This document shows, in pieces, positions 10,199 to 22,104 of a DNA stretch of 63,374 bases. Under the pieces are notes generated by a model. The model saw nothing but the letters and a program-made list of their open reading frames with translations. It did not search any database and had not been told where the DNA came from. Within the stretch, counting starts at the first letter, position 1; each line of letters opens with the position of its first letter. The stretch is from Mycogone perniciosa (Eukaryota; Ascomycota; Sordariomycetes; Hypocreales; Hypocreaceae): positions 1 through 63,374 of the forward strand of contig JAOALB010000221.1 of NCBI GenBank assembly GCA_025331125.1, in the 5' to 3' direction. The position numbers and the translations under genes are program-made.

Positions 10199-12673
10199 TC
10201 AAACTATAGCCCGTGAACCACCCTCCCGCTCCTCGAGCGTGACGACGGGTTTACCCCGTTTGTTGTACACAATCCTTCCACGTTTGACAACACCAAACTG
10301 TGGATCACATCCAAAGAAGTCGTTCGTGAAGGGGATATTTCTACCGTTGCGGATATAGTCAATGACTCTGTTGACAATGTTGCTGTCTCCGAGAAGATCC
10401 CGAGGACCCCAAGTAACGTTGTGAATCGCAATCTCCGGACCACTGTTCAACTCGTTGAAGAGGGCTTCCCGTTCGCGGCGATTACGTTCAGCGGTTTCCT
10501 GGGCTGTGCGAAGCTGGTTCTGCACTTCCTCCATGCGACGTTGCAGATCCGCCATCTGTTTGTCGGAACGATCCTTTTCAGCTTTCGTTGACTCCAATGT
10601 CTCCCTGAGTTGCTTCTCTCTGACCACGCTCGCCGACTGCTGCTCTGCACTAGAGGCACTCTTCTGTTCTTGGCCAGTAACCTGCTGCTGGAGTGATTCC
10701 TTGTCGGTTTTCAGGGCATCACGCTCCCTCTGGGCCTCAATCTTTTCCTTCTCTTGCATCGCGCATTCCTGAATCTTGGCTGCCAGGTCAGTTTGCAGCT
10801 TAGCGATTTCTTCAGGGCTGAGCGTGCGCTCCTTGTCAGTCTGGAATACGATCACAGTCAGCATGTAAAAAGGGTCATTCTAGCATTCTAGTTTCACTCA
10901 CAGGTAGAAGAAGTCTGAAAACGTGGGGGCTCAGATAGCGCCAGTTGCGATCGGGATCAATAGCAACCTTGGGGTCAGCCGTGACCTCGTTTACCTCCCG
11001 CACGATCTTGATCATCTCGAAGCGACAATCTCGCGACGCCTCATCAATGCCGAATGCATCCGCTGCATATGGGTCGATGGCATTCGCGGGAAGAGGCTGT
11101 TCCAACTTGATCTGATTGCCGTACTCCGGGGCTCTTACCAGTGCTGCCTTGTATTCGTTGTACTTCTCCATTCGCTTGGTGTAGTCGCGTTTGACCAGTT
11201 CTCGATATGCCATGAGCTTCTCGCCAGCCTCACGACGCTTCACAATGGAAGTTCCCTTGTCAATCTCCTTTGAGGCTGCGAGCATCTATTAGTTTTCGCG
11301 TTGGGAATGGTCATCAGTTTGATGTATCTTACTCTTGTTGAGGTCCTCCCACATTGCTTTGTATTCCTTGTGAAGCGGGAGTGTCAGTGATTTGGATCTC
11401 GTAAAAAAGGGGCAAGGCTTTGCTTACCATATATGCATCAAGCAGCGACGAGGTGTATATACCCGCAATCTCGTAGTCCAACGGGGAGCCCTTCACAGTT
11501 TGCTCATGGAAACTTCGGAGCGATGTGTATTTGGTAAGTATGGCACTGGCACAAAAGTAAGTAACGCATCGACTAATCAACGTGTGCTTTGTTCGTGAAA
11601 CATACTATGTTCTCTGGGGGCCTATGTTATGTGTTAGTGAGTGCGCTTCGCCATTGTCACGGAGGGACCATACAGATTGCAACTTTGTCAGGAAACTCCA
11701 TGGCCACTTGTGTTAACGTGGCAACGTCCCAATTCTTAATGTTGTCTGGTTTGATGTCGCCACCACCAGACCATGAAATGCTGCAGAATCACTCATCAGA
11801 ATACTGAAAACCACCCTAGGAGACCTGCTAGAACTTACGTGATGGTAGTTTGCTCCACCTTTTTCTTAGTTTCGTCAACCTTGTCTCCCGAGGCACTGCC
11901 CTTGACATTGGCGACCTTGAGGTTCATCTCGATGTTAATTCCGCCACCAATGTTCATCAGAGACTCCTCATCAACGAGGCTCTTGAGAACTAGGGCACTC
12001 AAGACACCCCCCTCGATGAAGCCCGATATGAAGCAGTCACCATATACCTCGTTGAATTTTGAGGGGGGAACATTGGGAATTGGTGTGAATTCAGTCACGT
12101 CGTTGGCAATGAGCTTTTGATTTGTCACCTTGACCTGAATACTGTATCTGGCATCACTCTTGATAAATTGGGTAGAGTCGATGAAGTGAGCATTGGCGCC
12201 ACCACCGCCGAAGGCAGCACAAGTAATGCTCAGAGCACCTACCAAACCGCTATATTAGAGGTTGAGTTCTTGTGTTGTGGTGCTGACATACCGCTGATGT
12301 TGAGTGAGTTTGTAACATCACTCAGGTTATTGACAAAGCCCGCGTCCCAACTCACAACCTGGCTTACATCGGCCTGGCCTCCCTCGGAGTTGGTCTTGTG
12401 GAAACTGCCTTGGGAATCCTTGGAAAGCATATCTGAACGATCATTTGTCGATGCTTTCTGGCCATCGGTGGGATCGGTTGCTCGCAAGTCTGACTCCGAA
12501 GCCCTCTTGCCGCCGGGTTTGCGGACGATGTCGTTGACACACAGTTGCTGTGTGTAACTGTTGAAGCTATGGGCCACGATTTAGCATGCTTATACGCTTG
12601 AGGGCACAGTGAACTGGGCTCACCCCATGCCAATGCGCATGGCTTCATTGTAAGGCGCTAGGAGGAGGGCCAT
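10199..12673 (-). CDS. MACPF-like protein A with C-terminal coiled coil
   Basis: Nine exons (12624-12673, 12292-12566, 11839-12238, 11674-11780, 11606-11621, 11428-11545, 11333-11366, 10902-11275, 10199-10840) give 671 residues. The N-terminus (residues 3-28, LLAPYN then GFNSYTQQLCVN) is nearly identical to gene C. A YGDCFISGFIEGG segment at about residue 174 resembles the Tyr-Gly...Gly-Gly signature of MACPF/CDC pore-forming folds. A WSGGGDIK segment and an AILTKYTSLRSFH helix align with gene C. Residues 459-590 form a highly charged coiled coil. The last 80 residues hold NDFFGCDPQFGVVK, a motif type seen in other eukaryotic C-terminal modules. There is no signal peptide. Exon 5 is only 16 nt and is supported by alignment with gene C. 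The MACPF assignment is inference; function, toxic or otherwise, is unknown. Confidence 0.72.
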
Positions 12674-13212
12674 TATTGGTTAAGCTTGAATCAGGTGATG
12701 AAAAGAAGCTTGATGAAGAGGGAATTCACGAGATGTCGCTGTAGAAAGAGGTCAGATATATGGTATTTTCATGAAATGTCGGAGGCAGAGCTCATTGGGC
12801 CTCGATTACTAAGGCGATTGAGCTTGCCGATGTCAAACAATTCTCAATTCGGAAACAATAATCACAGCTGATAGCCACATCCTGCATCGCAGCTCCGAAG
12901 CTATTGGGGTGCCTCCACTCTCGCCTGCAGGGGTCTTATGCAGCCCTGTCAATGACTTCCCCGGTTCTAGACCACGGGTTCTAGACGAAGAATATTGATT
13001 CGATTCACTCTGGCTTGAAGATTCAGCTCCCAATATCAACGCCTCGCAGGCAGCGAGCCCACTTGCCTGAGATTCTATTGAAACGCCACCCCGATATGTG
13101 GAGGGGCCGAGAGCGGGCTAGACCGCGCGTGTTCCTTGATGGAGTATTTCAACGCCTGGAATGTACGAGTTATTGGGCAAGTTGAAACAGATAATCATCC
13201 GAAAAAAACACA
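12674..13212. promoter_or_regulatory. Divergent promoter region between MACPF-like genes A and B
   Basis: About 540 bp separate the start codons of gene A (minus) and gene B (plus), so the two are likely to share control sequences. I see no strong palindromic operator or TATA box that I would name. Confidence 0.45.
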
Positions 13213-14266
13213 ATGGGCATCCTCGAAGACTTCCCTGCCGACCCGTTTACTCCGAGCCTGCGATACGCGGCTACATGCCAGGTGCCAATCTGGGTACCCT
13301 GGGTCCATGAATCCATCAAGCTGGGCACATCGCTAGCAGTCTCACGCGATGGCAACCGCAAGAGCCAATTCATGGATCACGACAAGACAGCATTCTCTCA
13401 ATCGTCGTTGCGGCGGAGCCAGCTGACCTTTACCAGCTCCTCCACTGGCAATGTCTCGTCAGCTGAGACGTTTGGCTCATCTTCCTCGTCGGAGCACATA
13501 GACTTTACCATTGGAGCTCAGATAGACATCGCAGGAGGGTTTGTTGGTGCCTCGGGGCGAGTCAAGTATCAGCAAAGCGTGGTCCACAATGATAGTGTGA
13601 GTCTACTCAACAAATTCCCAACCTCATGTCCAGGCGGCTGACAATATTGTCACCACAATTATTTAGAGCGTCAAGGAGAGCTTTCGCGGCACTTACCGAA
13701 ACGGCCTTGTCAGATTCCTCGAAGAACCTGACCTATCAGAGGAGGCAAAGGCTGTACTCCGCACATCAAAGGAGGCTTTTCAGCAGAAGTATGGCGAATA
13801 CTATGTTGCAGCCTATGTGCTTGGCGGCTCCAATGCCAGCACTCTAAGCGGTGTGGCTGCCCTAGCCTCCTCGTCAAAGGACATCAATGGGTCATACACA
13901 ATCAAGATAGCCTGGGGGCTCATCAAGATATCGGGCTCTATCAGATCCCACGAGCAATCCTCTAGCGCCCTGGGCGTGGGGTCAATGACTGGCTACGATA
14001 CCCTGTCAAATTGGAATGTTGATTCCAAAATCACCGATGTGGATTCATATAACCGCCTCATGAACTCAGCTGAGGAGAACAAGGGTAGATGCTGGGAATT
14101 ACCACGCCGCGTGATCGCCAAAACGGGCGAGATGGGTCTTGATGCAGACGCAAAGGCGCCTAAGTTGGTGTCTTGGGACAAATGCGAGGCCATCTGCAAG
14201 GCGGGATTGGTCATGGAGATTCTTCTGCTTCCTTATGCGGGCTTGCGCCAATACATCGAGGTCTGA
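13213..14266 (+). CDS. Short MACPF-like protein B
   Basis: Two exons (13213-13596 and 13667-14266) joined by a GTGAGT...TTTAG intron with a CTGAC branch site give 327 residues. The protein starts MGILEDFP and has no signal peptide. The segment YGEYYVAAYVLGGSNAST at about residues 170-187 resembles the Tyr-Gly...Gly-Gly signature of MACPF-type folds. Before it lies a Ser/Thr-rich, amphipathic stretch (residues 70-110) of the kind that could unfold into membrane hairpins. Gene B lacks the N-terminal module shared by A and C. It sits between them, divergent from A and 479 bp upstream of C on the same strand, which suggests a joint function. The MACPF link is inferred from this motif only. Confidence 0.7.
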
Positions 14267-14745
14267 TGCAGCCACACAAACTATTGACTATTATTGCGAT
14301 CCTTTATTCAATTACGTTGCCTGATTCTCCATTTATTGTCGTCAATATTGACTCTTCAGCCCCTCTTCTGCATTGCATGTAGTAAATAGTTCATTGACCT
14401 GAATGCAGGGTCCCCTTTCCACGTTTCTCCACACATATTCAGCTCTCCACCATCCCATGCAGATCCACTGATAGCGCCGGGAGCCTTCTTTAGCCTCCGC
14501 TGAAGCCGAGTCTGGTCCACTAGATGGATCTGTATCCTGAATAGGAAACCTGACTTCGGGTAGCATTCAAGATGGGCAGAGAAGGCTGTGGTAGAGGGGA
14601 CTGGAGCGTCATCGAAGGAGTTGAGTTCGTATAAGACCACACATATCTTCGCTCAATTGTCTCTCAGTTCGTCACTCATCACGCATCTGGTTTGTGACTT
14701 TTGTATCATCACGAGTCTAAACTGCACAGCCTTCTATATATCGCA
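14267..14745. other. Intergenic region between genes B and C
   Basis: These 479 bp hold the 3' flank of gene B and the promoter of gene C. The minus-strand frames at 14342-14640 lack coding features. No repeat was seen. Confidence 0.5.
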
Positions 14746-16347
14746 ATGGCTACCCTTCTTGCGCCATACAACACTGCTATGCAGTTGGGCTCAGGTTAAA
14801 CGCTCCCACAATCGACTGGCTCTGGCCAAGCTGCTAACCTTTTGTAGGTTTCAACTCCTACACCCAGCAGCTTTGCGTCAACAATGCAGTGATCCGGGAT
14901 CGTCCTCTGGAGACACAGGCTGAGCAGGTCAAAAAACCCTTGGCGCAGGAGGTTACGTACAAAACCTCTATTGTTGACAAGGTCACAGACGTGACCAATG
15001 CAATGAACGTAAGTAGGATGATGAGTTCATTTGTCTCCCAAGAAAGCCGCATATTGACTGTGTTCTAGATCAATGCTGCCTTTGCCATCAAGTACGATGC
15101 TTTTGACGCCAAGGGTAAAGGCGACTTTATCAACACCTCCAAGGTCAAAGAAAGCGACATCAGTTTCATGATCTCAGTCAAGGTGGTCAACCAGGTCATT
15201 TATGACCATTCGCTGACAAAGTTTGACCCCATTGAGGGCATTGATATGAAGGACTTCGCTGAGGTCTATGGTGACTCTTACATATCGGGGTTTCAGGAGG
15301 GGGGGGAGTTTACTGCTGTCATTTCGGTCAAGGCAAAGGATCGTAAAAATGCAGCAAAGATCAAGGCCAAGTATGCCCATCATCTTGTGCTTTCCCTTCC
15401 ATTAACATGGCACTAAAAAGGACTTTGCAGTGCTGCCATCAGCTTCACCAAGGACAAGTTGGAGCTATCCGCGGACGGCGATTTCAGCAAATCCAACACC
15501 AGCTTCCTCGAGGAAAACGAGACTACTGTGTCAGTCACATGGACTGGTGGTGGCCAAGATATCAAGACCCGTGAGTATTGCCAATGCGACAATATTTACC
15601 AATGCGCATAGAATGCAACTGACTTCCAAAAAAGCCGAGGAAGATTGGAGCCTCGCGACCATGAAGGCTGCTGCTCTCAAGTTCCCTGACCTGGTTGCGC
15701 GGACACCGATGCGCACACACGCCATCTTAACAAAATACACTGCTCTGCGCAGCTTCCACGCTGCCTTGAAAGCAGGCACAGATGTGCAATCGGTGATTCC
15801 CAGCTATGAGAAAGCCGGCGTGTACACGGCTATGCTGCAAGAGGCGTACCTCGACTACAAGAACATCTCGAAGAATCTCCAAGTCTTGGCTTATGATGTT
15901 AGCTCAGGGGCTATGAAGCTCCTTGAGTCGCCGGCTGCACGGAAGCTTTTGGAGTCTGGCAAAGAATCCAGCAGCGCTGAGCACAACGAGGCGTCCGAGT
16001 CAGAAGATGATGCCGCTATTGTTCGCGTGAACAACAAACTCCCTCGTCGCGCAACGAAACCCTATGAGCCAACCCTTGCTGGCCTTGAGAGGGCTCGTGA
16101 CGATGTACGATTCATGATGAACCGAATCGTCCTCGAGGTCGACACTATTACGCGCAACCCTGAGCTTTCTGTAGATGAGCGGAGAGAGCTGCCATACCTG
16201 TCGCCGTTCCTATTCAAGGAGCTATTGCCCATAGGTGTGGCTACAAAGGAAAAGACGGAGGACAAGGTCGTGGCCCCGTCTGAGGAGCCCGCGAGCTCGG
16301 GCTTCAGTGATTTCACGGACAGGTTGGGGGGAACCCTCAGGCCTTAA
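14746..16347 (+). CDS. MACPF-like protein C, paralogue of A
   Basis: Five exons (14746-14794, 14848-15008, 15069-15370, 15431-15570, 15635-16347) give 454 residues. The start ATG opens a block (LLAPYN then GFNSYTQQLCVN) shared with gene A, including the position and phase of the second exon's boundaries. YGDSYISGFQEGG at about residue 137 is the MACPF-like signature. It is followed by WTGGGQDIK and a helical region containing AILTKYTALRSFH. The second half is one long exon, whereas A has several introns there, and C ends after the LSPFLFKELLPI helix, lacking A's coiled coil and C-terminal module. There is no signal peptide. Whether it forms pores is untested. Confidence 0.75.
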
Positions 16348-16712
16348 GGACGCGGACTTTGGAGTTGTGATTGTCACTCTCAAATGTATTTTAGGCATGA
16401 CATTAATAAATTCGTTCTTTTTCTCTTACTGCAAATTTGCTCTACAGAATTGCGCAATCGGATATATTTCGTCCCCTTTTCAGGGGGGAGGGCAAAGGGG
16501 ACATAATGTAGATATGAAAAGTGACAAGTCGTAAATATGCTGCTCCGAGCTTCATGACTCGAGCGGCTAATATTTAATCCGGGACCGCACAGCTCCATTG
16601 GTCTGATTATCTTATCGCTCCCCTGCAGCATTACATCACAGGCCATAGGTAGATGTGAACCCTCCTTTTTCTTTCACGATTACAATAACAGCCTCTCGTA
16701 TCACCGCACGCC
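16348..16712. other. Intergenic region, nothing recognised
   Basis: The stretch spans the gene C 3' flank and the promoter of the gene starting at 16713. No repeats or RNA genes are visible. Confidence 0.45.
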
Positions 16713-17815
16713 ATGGAGACATTATCGCCACAGCGCCCTGCCTCCGACTCCGACTCCGACTCATCATCCTCATCATGCGAGACTTTGTCGATTTACGGAA
16801 TTGCACGTCGTTATTGTAGAGAAAGACTACTCGTCGAGCCTCTGCAGTGGACAAGTCGGCACCTCGAGCTCCTACAATGCTCGTTCCGTCAACCATCTCG
16901 AGCACCGCCAACAACCCCCTGTGATCTGGGTGACATGCGCTCTATTGAGTCTATCTTTCAAAGCTGGAGCAGCCTAGGCCATCGAGAATGGCGCATTTCT
17001 ACTGTCCTCTCCGCACCTAATAGTCCATTTACTACTCGGTTCGTTCTCCCTACGCCTTTGTTTGCCTCTACTAACGGCCTGACTCCGCAGAAAGGATATC
17101 TGCTTTCGCTTTGACAACCGTGCTGTCAAAACCCTGTCATGCGACTGTCTATTCGTTCGCAACAAACTTGACACTGACATACCTTACTGGATTGCAATCA
17201 CCGATCGCCCTCCCGTCGCTATATATGTCGATCGCGAACGCATTGAGTACCTGCGCGGCCAGTTATTTCAGATCCGTTCCGATCGATATAATCCGCCTGT
17301 CTGGGCTTTGCTTAGCAAGAAGCGAAAAAACACGGCCCCTACTGAACCTCTGCACGATCCATACATCATGGCGCTGTTAATAGCTCTAGCACAACAACAA
17401 AGAACATTCTTTCAGCATGCTGGACGCGAAGGAATGTCTGCCGCGACTGCATTCACCGTATGAATTCCGAGTCAGTGTGTGTGGTCTCGACTAACCGCAT
17501 GTTTCCCTTTAGTGTCAGGTTGTATGCTCCTCCAAGGATAAGGAGTATTTACACATCTACACGGCTACTGTCCCTTCATCCTTTCTGGATAGACTCGATT
17601 ATCCAACAGTTCCCCCTGCAGCACCGCTGCCTATATCGGTACAGATCACCACAATACCTTACAAACCGTACGACACGTTTCGCGGCCGCATCTTCGCGCT
17701 GTTACTTCGAGGGGCTCATAATCCAGAGATAGAGAGGAAGCGGAAGCTGGGTGACGAAAGCGTGCATCGTTCATCCGCGCGTCGTAAGGCCGAGCAACCA
17801 ATTTTATGCCCCTAA
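16713..17815 (+). CDS. Conserved-looking fungal protein of unknown function
   Basis: Three exons (16713-17038, 17091-17457, 17513-17815) give 331 residues. The first intron has a weak GTTCGT donor but a perfect TACTAAC branch site and a CAG acceptor. The second uses GTATGA, CTAAC and TAG. The protein opens with an acidic Ser/Asp run (SDSDSDSSSSS), then has a globular region with DICFRFDNRAVKTLSCDC and WIAITDRPPVAIYVDRERI, and ends in a basic tail (KRKLGDE, SSARRKAEQ) that could be a nuclear localisation signal. I do not recognise a named domain. Frame continuity through both introns and the balanced composition argue for a real gene. Confidence 0.78.
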
Positions 17816-18451
17816 CCGCCCATGTGGGGAGTTATGAACATGTGAATTATAATGAATGAGAGCGGGAATGAGTAATAACAGACATTGCAAGTTTGGGGTG
17901 GATGAAGACATATCCTTGATCCCCCTGGTCAAACCCGAAAGGGAGACAAATGGCTTGATCCCTTGTCGGCTAGGTGCCAGCTAGACCATCGTCTAGAGCC
18001 CAAGATCAAATTCGGTCTAGGGCATACTGTAGAGGCAGAAGCGTCACAGGCCTCGTGTAATACAGGGGTGCATCAACATACCACATGATGAAGCTCGACA
18101 GAAGCTCTGCCACTCTTGACATATTTATTTTATCCTGACTGCTAATACCTTTGTACATTGATGCATTCTCAACATATAGCGCGAGGGACTTTGGAGAGAG
18201 GCAGCACTACGTAGTGCGCAATGCCTGTGCATCGTCTTTTCCCTCTGTTATCACGTTTAGCCGGTCCGTTACGAAGTAGAGTCAATATCACCGCCTTATC
18301 GGCTATTTATGAAGATGGTTATTTATGGCAACGGAGTAATACATGATAACAAGAGCAGTTTATAGCAAAGCAAGTTTCATATCCCTTGTCTAATATTCTA
18401 CTGTCCTCTTTGTGCTAGGGCAATGAGTGATCGAGATGAACAAATCATCAG
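17816..18451. other. Convergent intergenic region
   Basis: These 636 bp separate the 3' ends of two converging genes. I see no coding frame, RNA gene or clear repeat. Confidence 0.5.
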
Positions 18452-19639
18452 TCACGAATTACCAATCCCTGCATTCGCCCAAGCTACAAGACCCAAGATA
18501 TGAGATACAATATCCTTCCGGTCCTCAATCAGGGTTACGTTGAACCATTCTGTAGAATTTACCCGCAAGAAGCGAGTTGGATCATCAGACGAGGCAGTAG
18601 AAAGAGCTTCGTATTCCTTGAGAAAGTCGTCCGTTATCATGAAATGGAAGAACCTGATGTGATGCCCCACGGCAAGAATTGTTATCAAGCTGTGTTTGTT
18701 ACTACATCTGCAAACTAGAAGGAGGGAATGAACCACTTACTTCGTAGGCACAATTGGGTCGCGTGATTCATCTCGCTGCAAGGCTAGTGATTCTCCAACT
18801 ATTTGTGCTAGAAGTCCATCAGAAACAATAGGTCTCCCGTCGGCGATGGTCTGGAAAGTTCGCTTTCCTTCCAACATTGCTACTTGAAAAGTACGACCAC
18901 CCTGTAAGTGTAGCTGCAACCCGCCGTCATCGACTGCATGAACACGACAGTTCTCGGTTGGAGAAAAAGAGTGAGTAAACCGTTCATCACGGAACTCAAC
19001 GAAAGGGCCTGGCTTGTCGGCTGGCTGGGCGTAATTCACCACACAACGGATAAAGCAGCTGGCCAGGCGGACTGTAGTGTCTTCGAGGAGAGGTACACCT
19101 TGCTTTTCTGTGTAGCCAAGGGAATCTTCACTGCCTGCAGATGAGGTTGGCCGGTTTGGTGAGCTGCCATCGACCTGCATGGTATCGGATTGGGAGTAGT
19201 CTGGGAATTGGGTTGGTCTCCTTTCCCGTGGAGGGTTTCCAGATGTTCGTTCGTTTGCCGCAGTGGAAGCCTCTCTGGGTCTGAGGAAGTGGGCCAACGC
19301 AGCCCATATATAGGCAAGATCGGACGGATGGTACTGCTGAACAATCTGAGGCTCCCGGAGCCCGGACAATTGCTGCAAACTCCCCGGGCCATCGATTAGA
19401 CTGTCGATGATGGTATGCTGCCCCCTTGCGCTGCCTGGAAGGAGCTCATGCTGGACAAAGAAAGAAAGGCGCCGCGTAGGACTACCACAAAGAACCCGGC
19501 TTGCGAATAAATGTTCGCGGCCCCATTTGCTGACTGCGCTCTTCCAGTCCACGGCTTGATAAAGAGACTCGAAGTTCTTCGTGCTTGGGGCATTCGCTGC
19601 GAAGGTAGATGGGTTTCTGATGGTGTCGTAGTAGGCCAT
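18452..19639 (-). CDS. Fungal protein of unknown function
   Basis: Two exons (18741-19639, 18452-18689) joined by a 51 nt GTAAGT...CACAG intron give 378 residues. The start ATG lies in a strong ACCATGG context. The N-terminal half contains WKSAVSKWGREHLFAS and HELLPGSARGQHTIIDSL. A polar low-complexity stretch rich in Ser, Pro and Arg follows (about residues 125-175), and then a mixed region with FTHSFSPTENCRVHAVDDGG that reads like a compact beta domain. I recognise no domain, signal peptide or membrane segment. A nearer AG would make a 33 nt intron, which is implausibly short. The gene is divergent from the aldehyde dehydrogenase, 687 bp away. Confidence 0.65.
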
Positions 19640-20326
19640 GGTGATTAATGCTGGCAATTCTCTAGATGACTTGCGTTTCTTTGGCCTAAGGTTGCTTGAT
19701 GACCAGAGGTCTCCACGATCACTTTACTATATAAGGTGAGGGGTACTTCGTGCTTTCTCTGTTGGCTGTGGTCTTGGCTTCCTGTCTTGTCTTCACGAAT
19801 TTTATACTGAGCAATGGCGCAGGAGCCAACAAGGAGGGTGAACTATGCAACCCTCGTCCTACAAAACGGACCATAATGACAGGTAAATGGTCAGGAAATG
19901 GTCGCATTCGCGCTGTCATCCATACTTCGTAGTAGTAATAGCATGTATACGAAGTATGCCTGCAATAAATGCTTTCAGTTCGGAATTTTATTATATGAGT
20001 AAGGCCCATAGAGTCCTCCGCGTCATTATATCATTTGTCCTTGATAATAATTAGGTCGTCTCAACATCCTTCATCGTTACTCCACATAGCAATGGCGTTT
20101 AGTCTAGTAGTACTTTGCTAGAGGCCGATACCGAGGAGTTCCGTGCGGAGAACATGCCCCAGATTATAAAGCGGATATGCGACGGAGCAGCCATGCATAA
20201 AGTAGGTATCTATGGAGTACCAATGGTCAAGTTCTGCTTCTGAGGGGACATGAGAGATCTCAATTCACAGCAACATTATCACATTCGTATTAATTGCCTC
20301 ATTGAACTGGCCCCAACCCGGACACC
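19640..20326. promoter_or_regulatory. Divergent promoter region upstream of aldehyde dehydrogenase
   Basis: The two start codons are 687 bp apart. The stretch holds both promoters. Short frames near 19.72-20.0 kb have no coding features. Confidence 0.45.
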
Positions 20327-21961
20327 ATGGCTCCCCTATTTGTTGACCTTGAGGCACCGAATGGAGTCAAGTGGACTCAGCCAACCGGACTGTTTATCAA
20401 CAATGAATTTTTCGAGTCCTCCAATGGCCAAACAATCACCTCTATTGACCCTGCGTAAGCAAAGACAGGAGGACATGCAGCCACTCCGACAGCACTCAAT
20501 ACTAATACGATCGCACCAGCACTGAAGAAGTTATAGCCACTGTTCAGGCTGCTAGCCCAGATGATGTTGATAAAGCTGTGCGAGCTGCGAAGGTGGCGCT
20601 GAGGCATTCATCCTGGAAGCACCTCCCCGCTTCTGACCGAGGTCGCCTTATGTCGCGCTTGGCCGATCTCATCGAAGAGAGTCGTGAAACTTTGGCGACG
20701 ATTGAAGCTTATGATAATGGTAAGCGGATCTCCTTGTGACAAAAATCCAACAGCTGACCTGAACTGACCCATCGTCACAGGCAAAACATATCAGGAAGCG
20801 CTGGAGACGGATCTTGTTGAAGCCATTGCTGTGATCCGATACTACTCTGGATGGGCGGACAAAACCTTTGGCCAGACCATAAGCACGACGCATCAAAAGT
20901 TCGCATACACGATCCGCCAGCCCATTGGCGTCGTCGGCCAGATCATCCCGTGGAACTATCCCCTCTCCATGGCCACCTGGAAACTCGGGCCCGCCCTTGC
21001 CTGCGGAAACACTGTGGTCCTCAAGGCTGCGGAGCAAACCCCTCTAAGCGTCCTAGTTCTCGCAGAGTTGATCAAGAAGGCCGGCTTCCCACCTGGAGTC
21101 GTCAACATCATTAATGGCTTGGGCAAGGAAGCCGGTGCTGCTCTTGTTGAGCATCCTTTGGTGGACAAGATTGCATTCACCGGGTCTACAGCGACCGCTG
21201 CGGGTATCATGGCCATTGCTGCAAAGACACTCAAGAATACCACACTCGAAACAGGAGGAAAATCTCCTCTGCTTGTGTTCAAGGACGCCGACATCGAGCA
21301 GGCTGTGAAGTGGTCGCATTTGGGCATCATGTCTAACCAAGGCCAGATTTGCACTGCGACGTCGCGGATCTTAGTTCAAGACGAAATCTACGATGACTTC
21401 ATCAAGCGATTCCTAGATACCTTGAATGTGGTCAGCAAAGTGGGCAGCCAGTGGGACAAATCCACCTATCAAGGCCCCCAGGTCTCCAAAGTCCAGTACG
21501 AGAGAGTGCTGGAATACATCGACATCGGAAAGAAGGAGGGGGCTTTAGTCGCAGCTGGAGGCTACCCTCTGAGCATCAACGGTAAGGATAAGGGCTTCTT
21601 TATTGCCCCGACTGTGTTTACAGACGTGACTCCATCAATGCGCATCTATCGCGAAGAGATTTTCGGCCCAGTTGTCGTCATCATGCGCTTCAAAACGGAA
21701 GAAGACGCCCTAGAATTGGCAAACAACACAACCTATGGCCTCGGCGCTGCTGTGTTTACCACAGACCTGGAGAGGGCGCATCGTTTAGCGGCTGAGATAG
21801 AAACTGGCATGGTGTGGATTAACAGCAGCCAGGATTGCGATCCCCGCGTGCCGTTTGGAGGTGTCAAGCAGAGTGGCATTGGCAGAGAGCTTGGAGAGGC
21901 TGGCCTCGAAGCTTACTCCCAGATCAAAGCTGTTCATGTTAACATGGGAAATAGGCTATAA
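20327..21961 (+). CDS. Aldehyde dehydrogenase, NAD(P)+-dependent
   Basis: Three exons (20327-20454, 20520-20719, 20781-21961) give 502 residues, the usual length for class 1/2 ALDHs, which oxidise aldehydes to acids. The hallmark residues fall where expected: Asn168 in PWNYP, Glu266 in LETGGKSP (general base) and Cys300 in GQICTATSR (nucleophile). FTGST (residues 242-246) belongs to the cofactor fold and EIFGPV is present near residue 286 of the last exon. No targeting peptide is evident, so the enzyme is probably cytosolic. It resembles fungal AldA-type enzymes, but the substrate cannot be read from sequence. Phenylacetaldehyde is one possibility given the CYP504-like P450 and nitrilase nearby. 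Its 3' end converges on the GH28 gene 143 bp away. Confidence 0.95.
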
Positions 21962-22104
21962 GTTCATCACTCGTTCTCCCAAGATTGAGAGCTGCATGAT
22001 TATAAGGCAAGGCAAAGCAAACTTGTCATAACGAATTGATAGACTAGATAGAACCTCAGACTGGTGCGCTCGAAACTACATAGATGGTGTTCTCAAAGTC
22101 TGCC

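Noticed and set aside
18690..18740. A 33 nt intron alternative ending at the nearer AG
   Set aside because: It is below the usual minimum for fungal introns. The 51 nt version keeps the same frame and leaves room for a branch site.
20956..21354. Antisense frames across the aldehyde dehydrogenase
   Set aside because: They are mirror shadows of a strongly supported coding exon.
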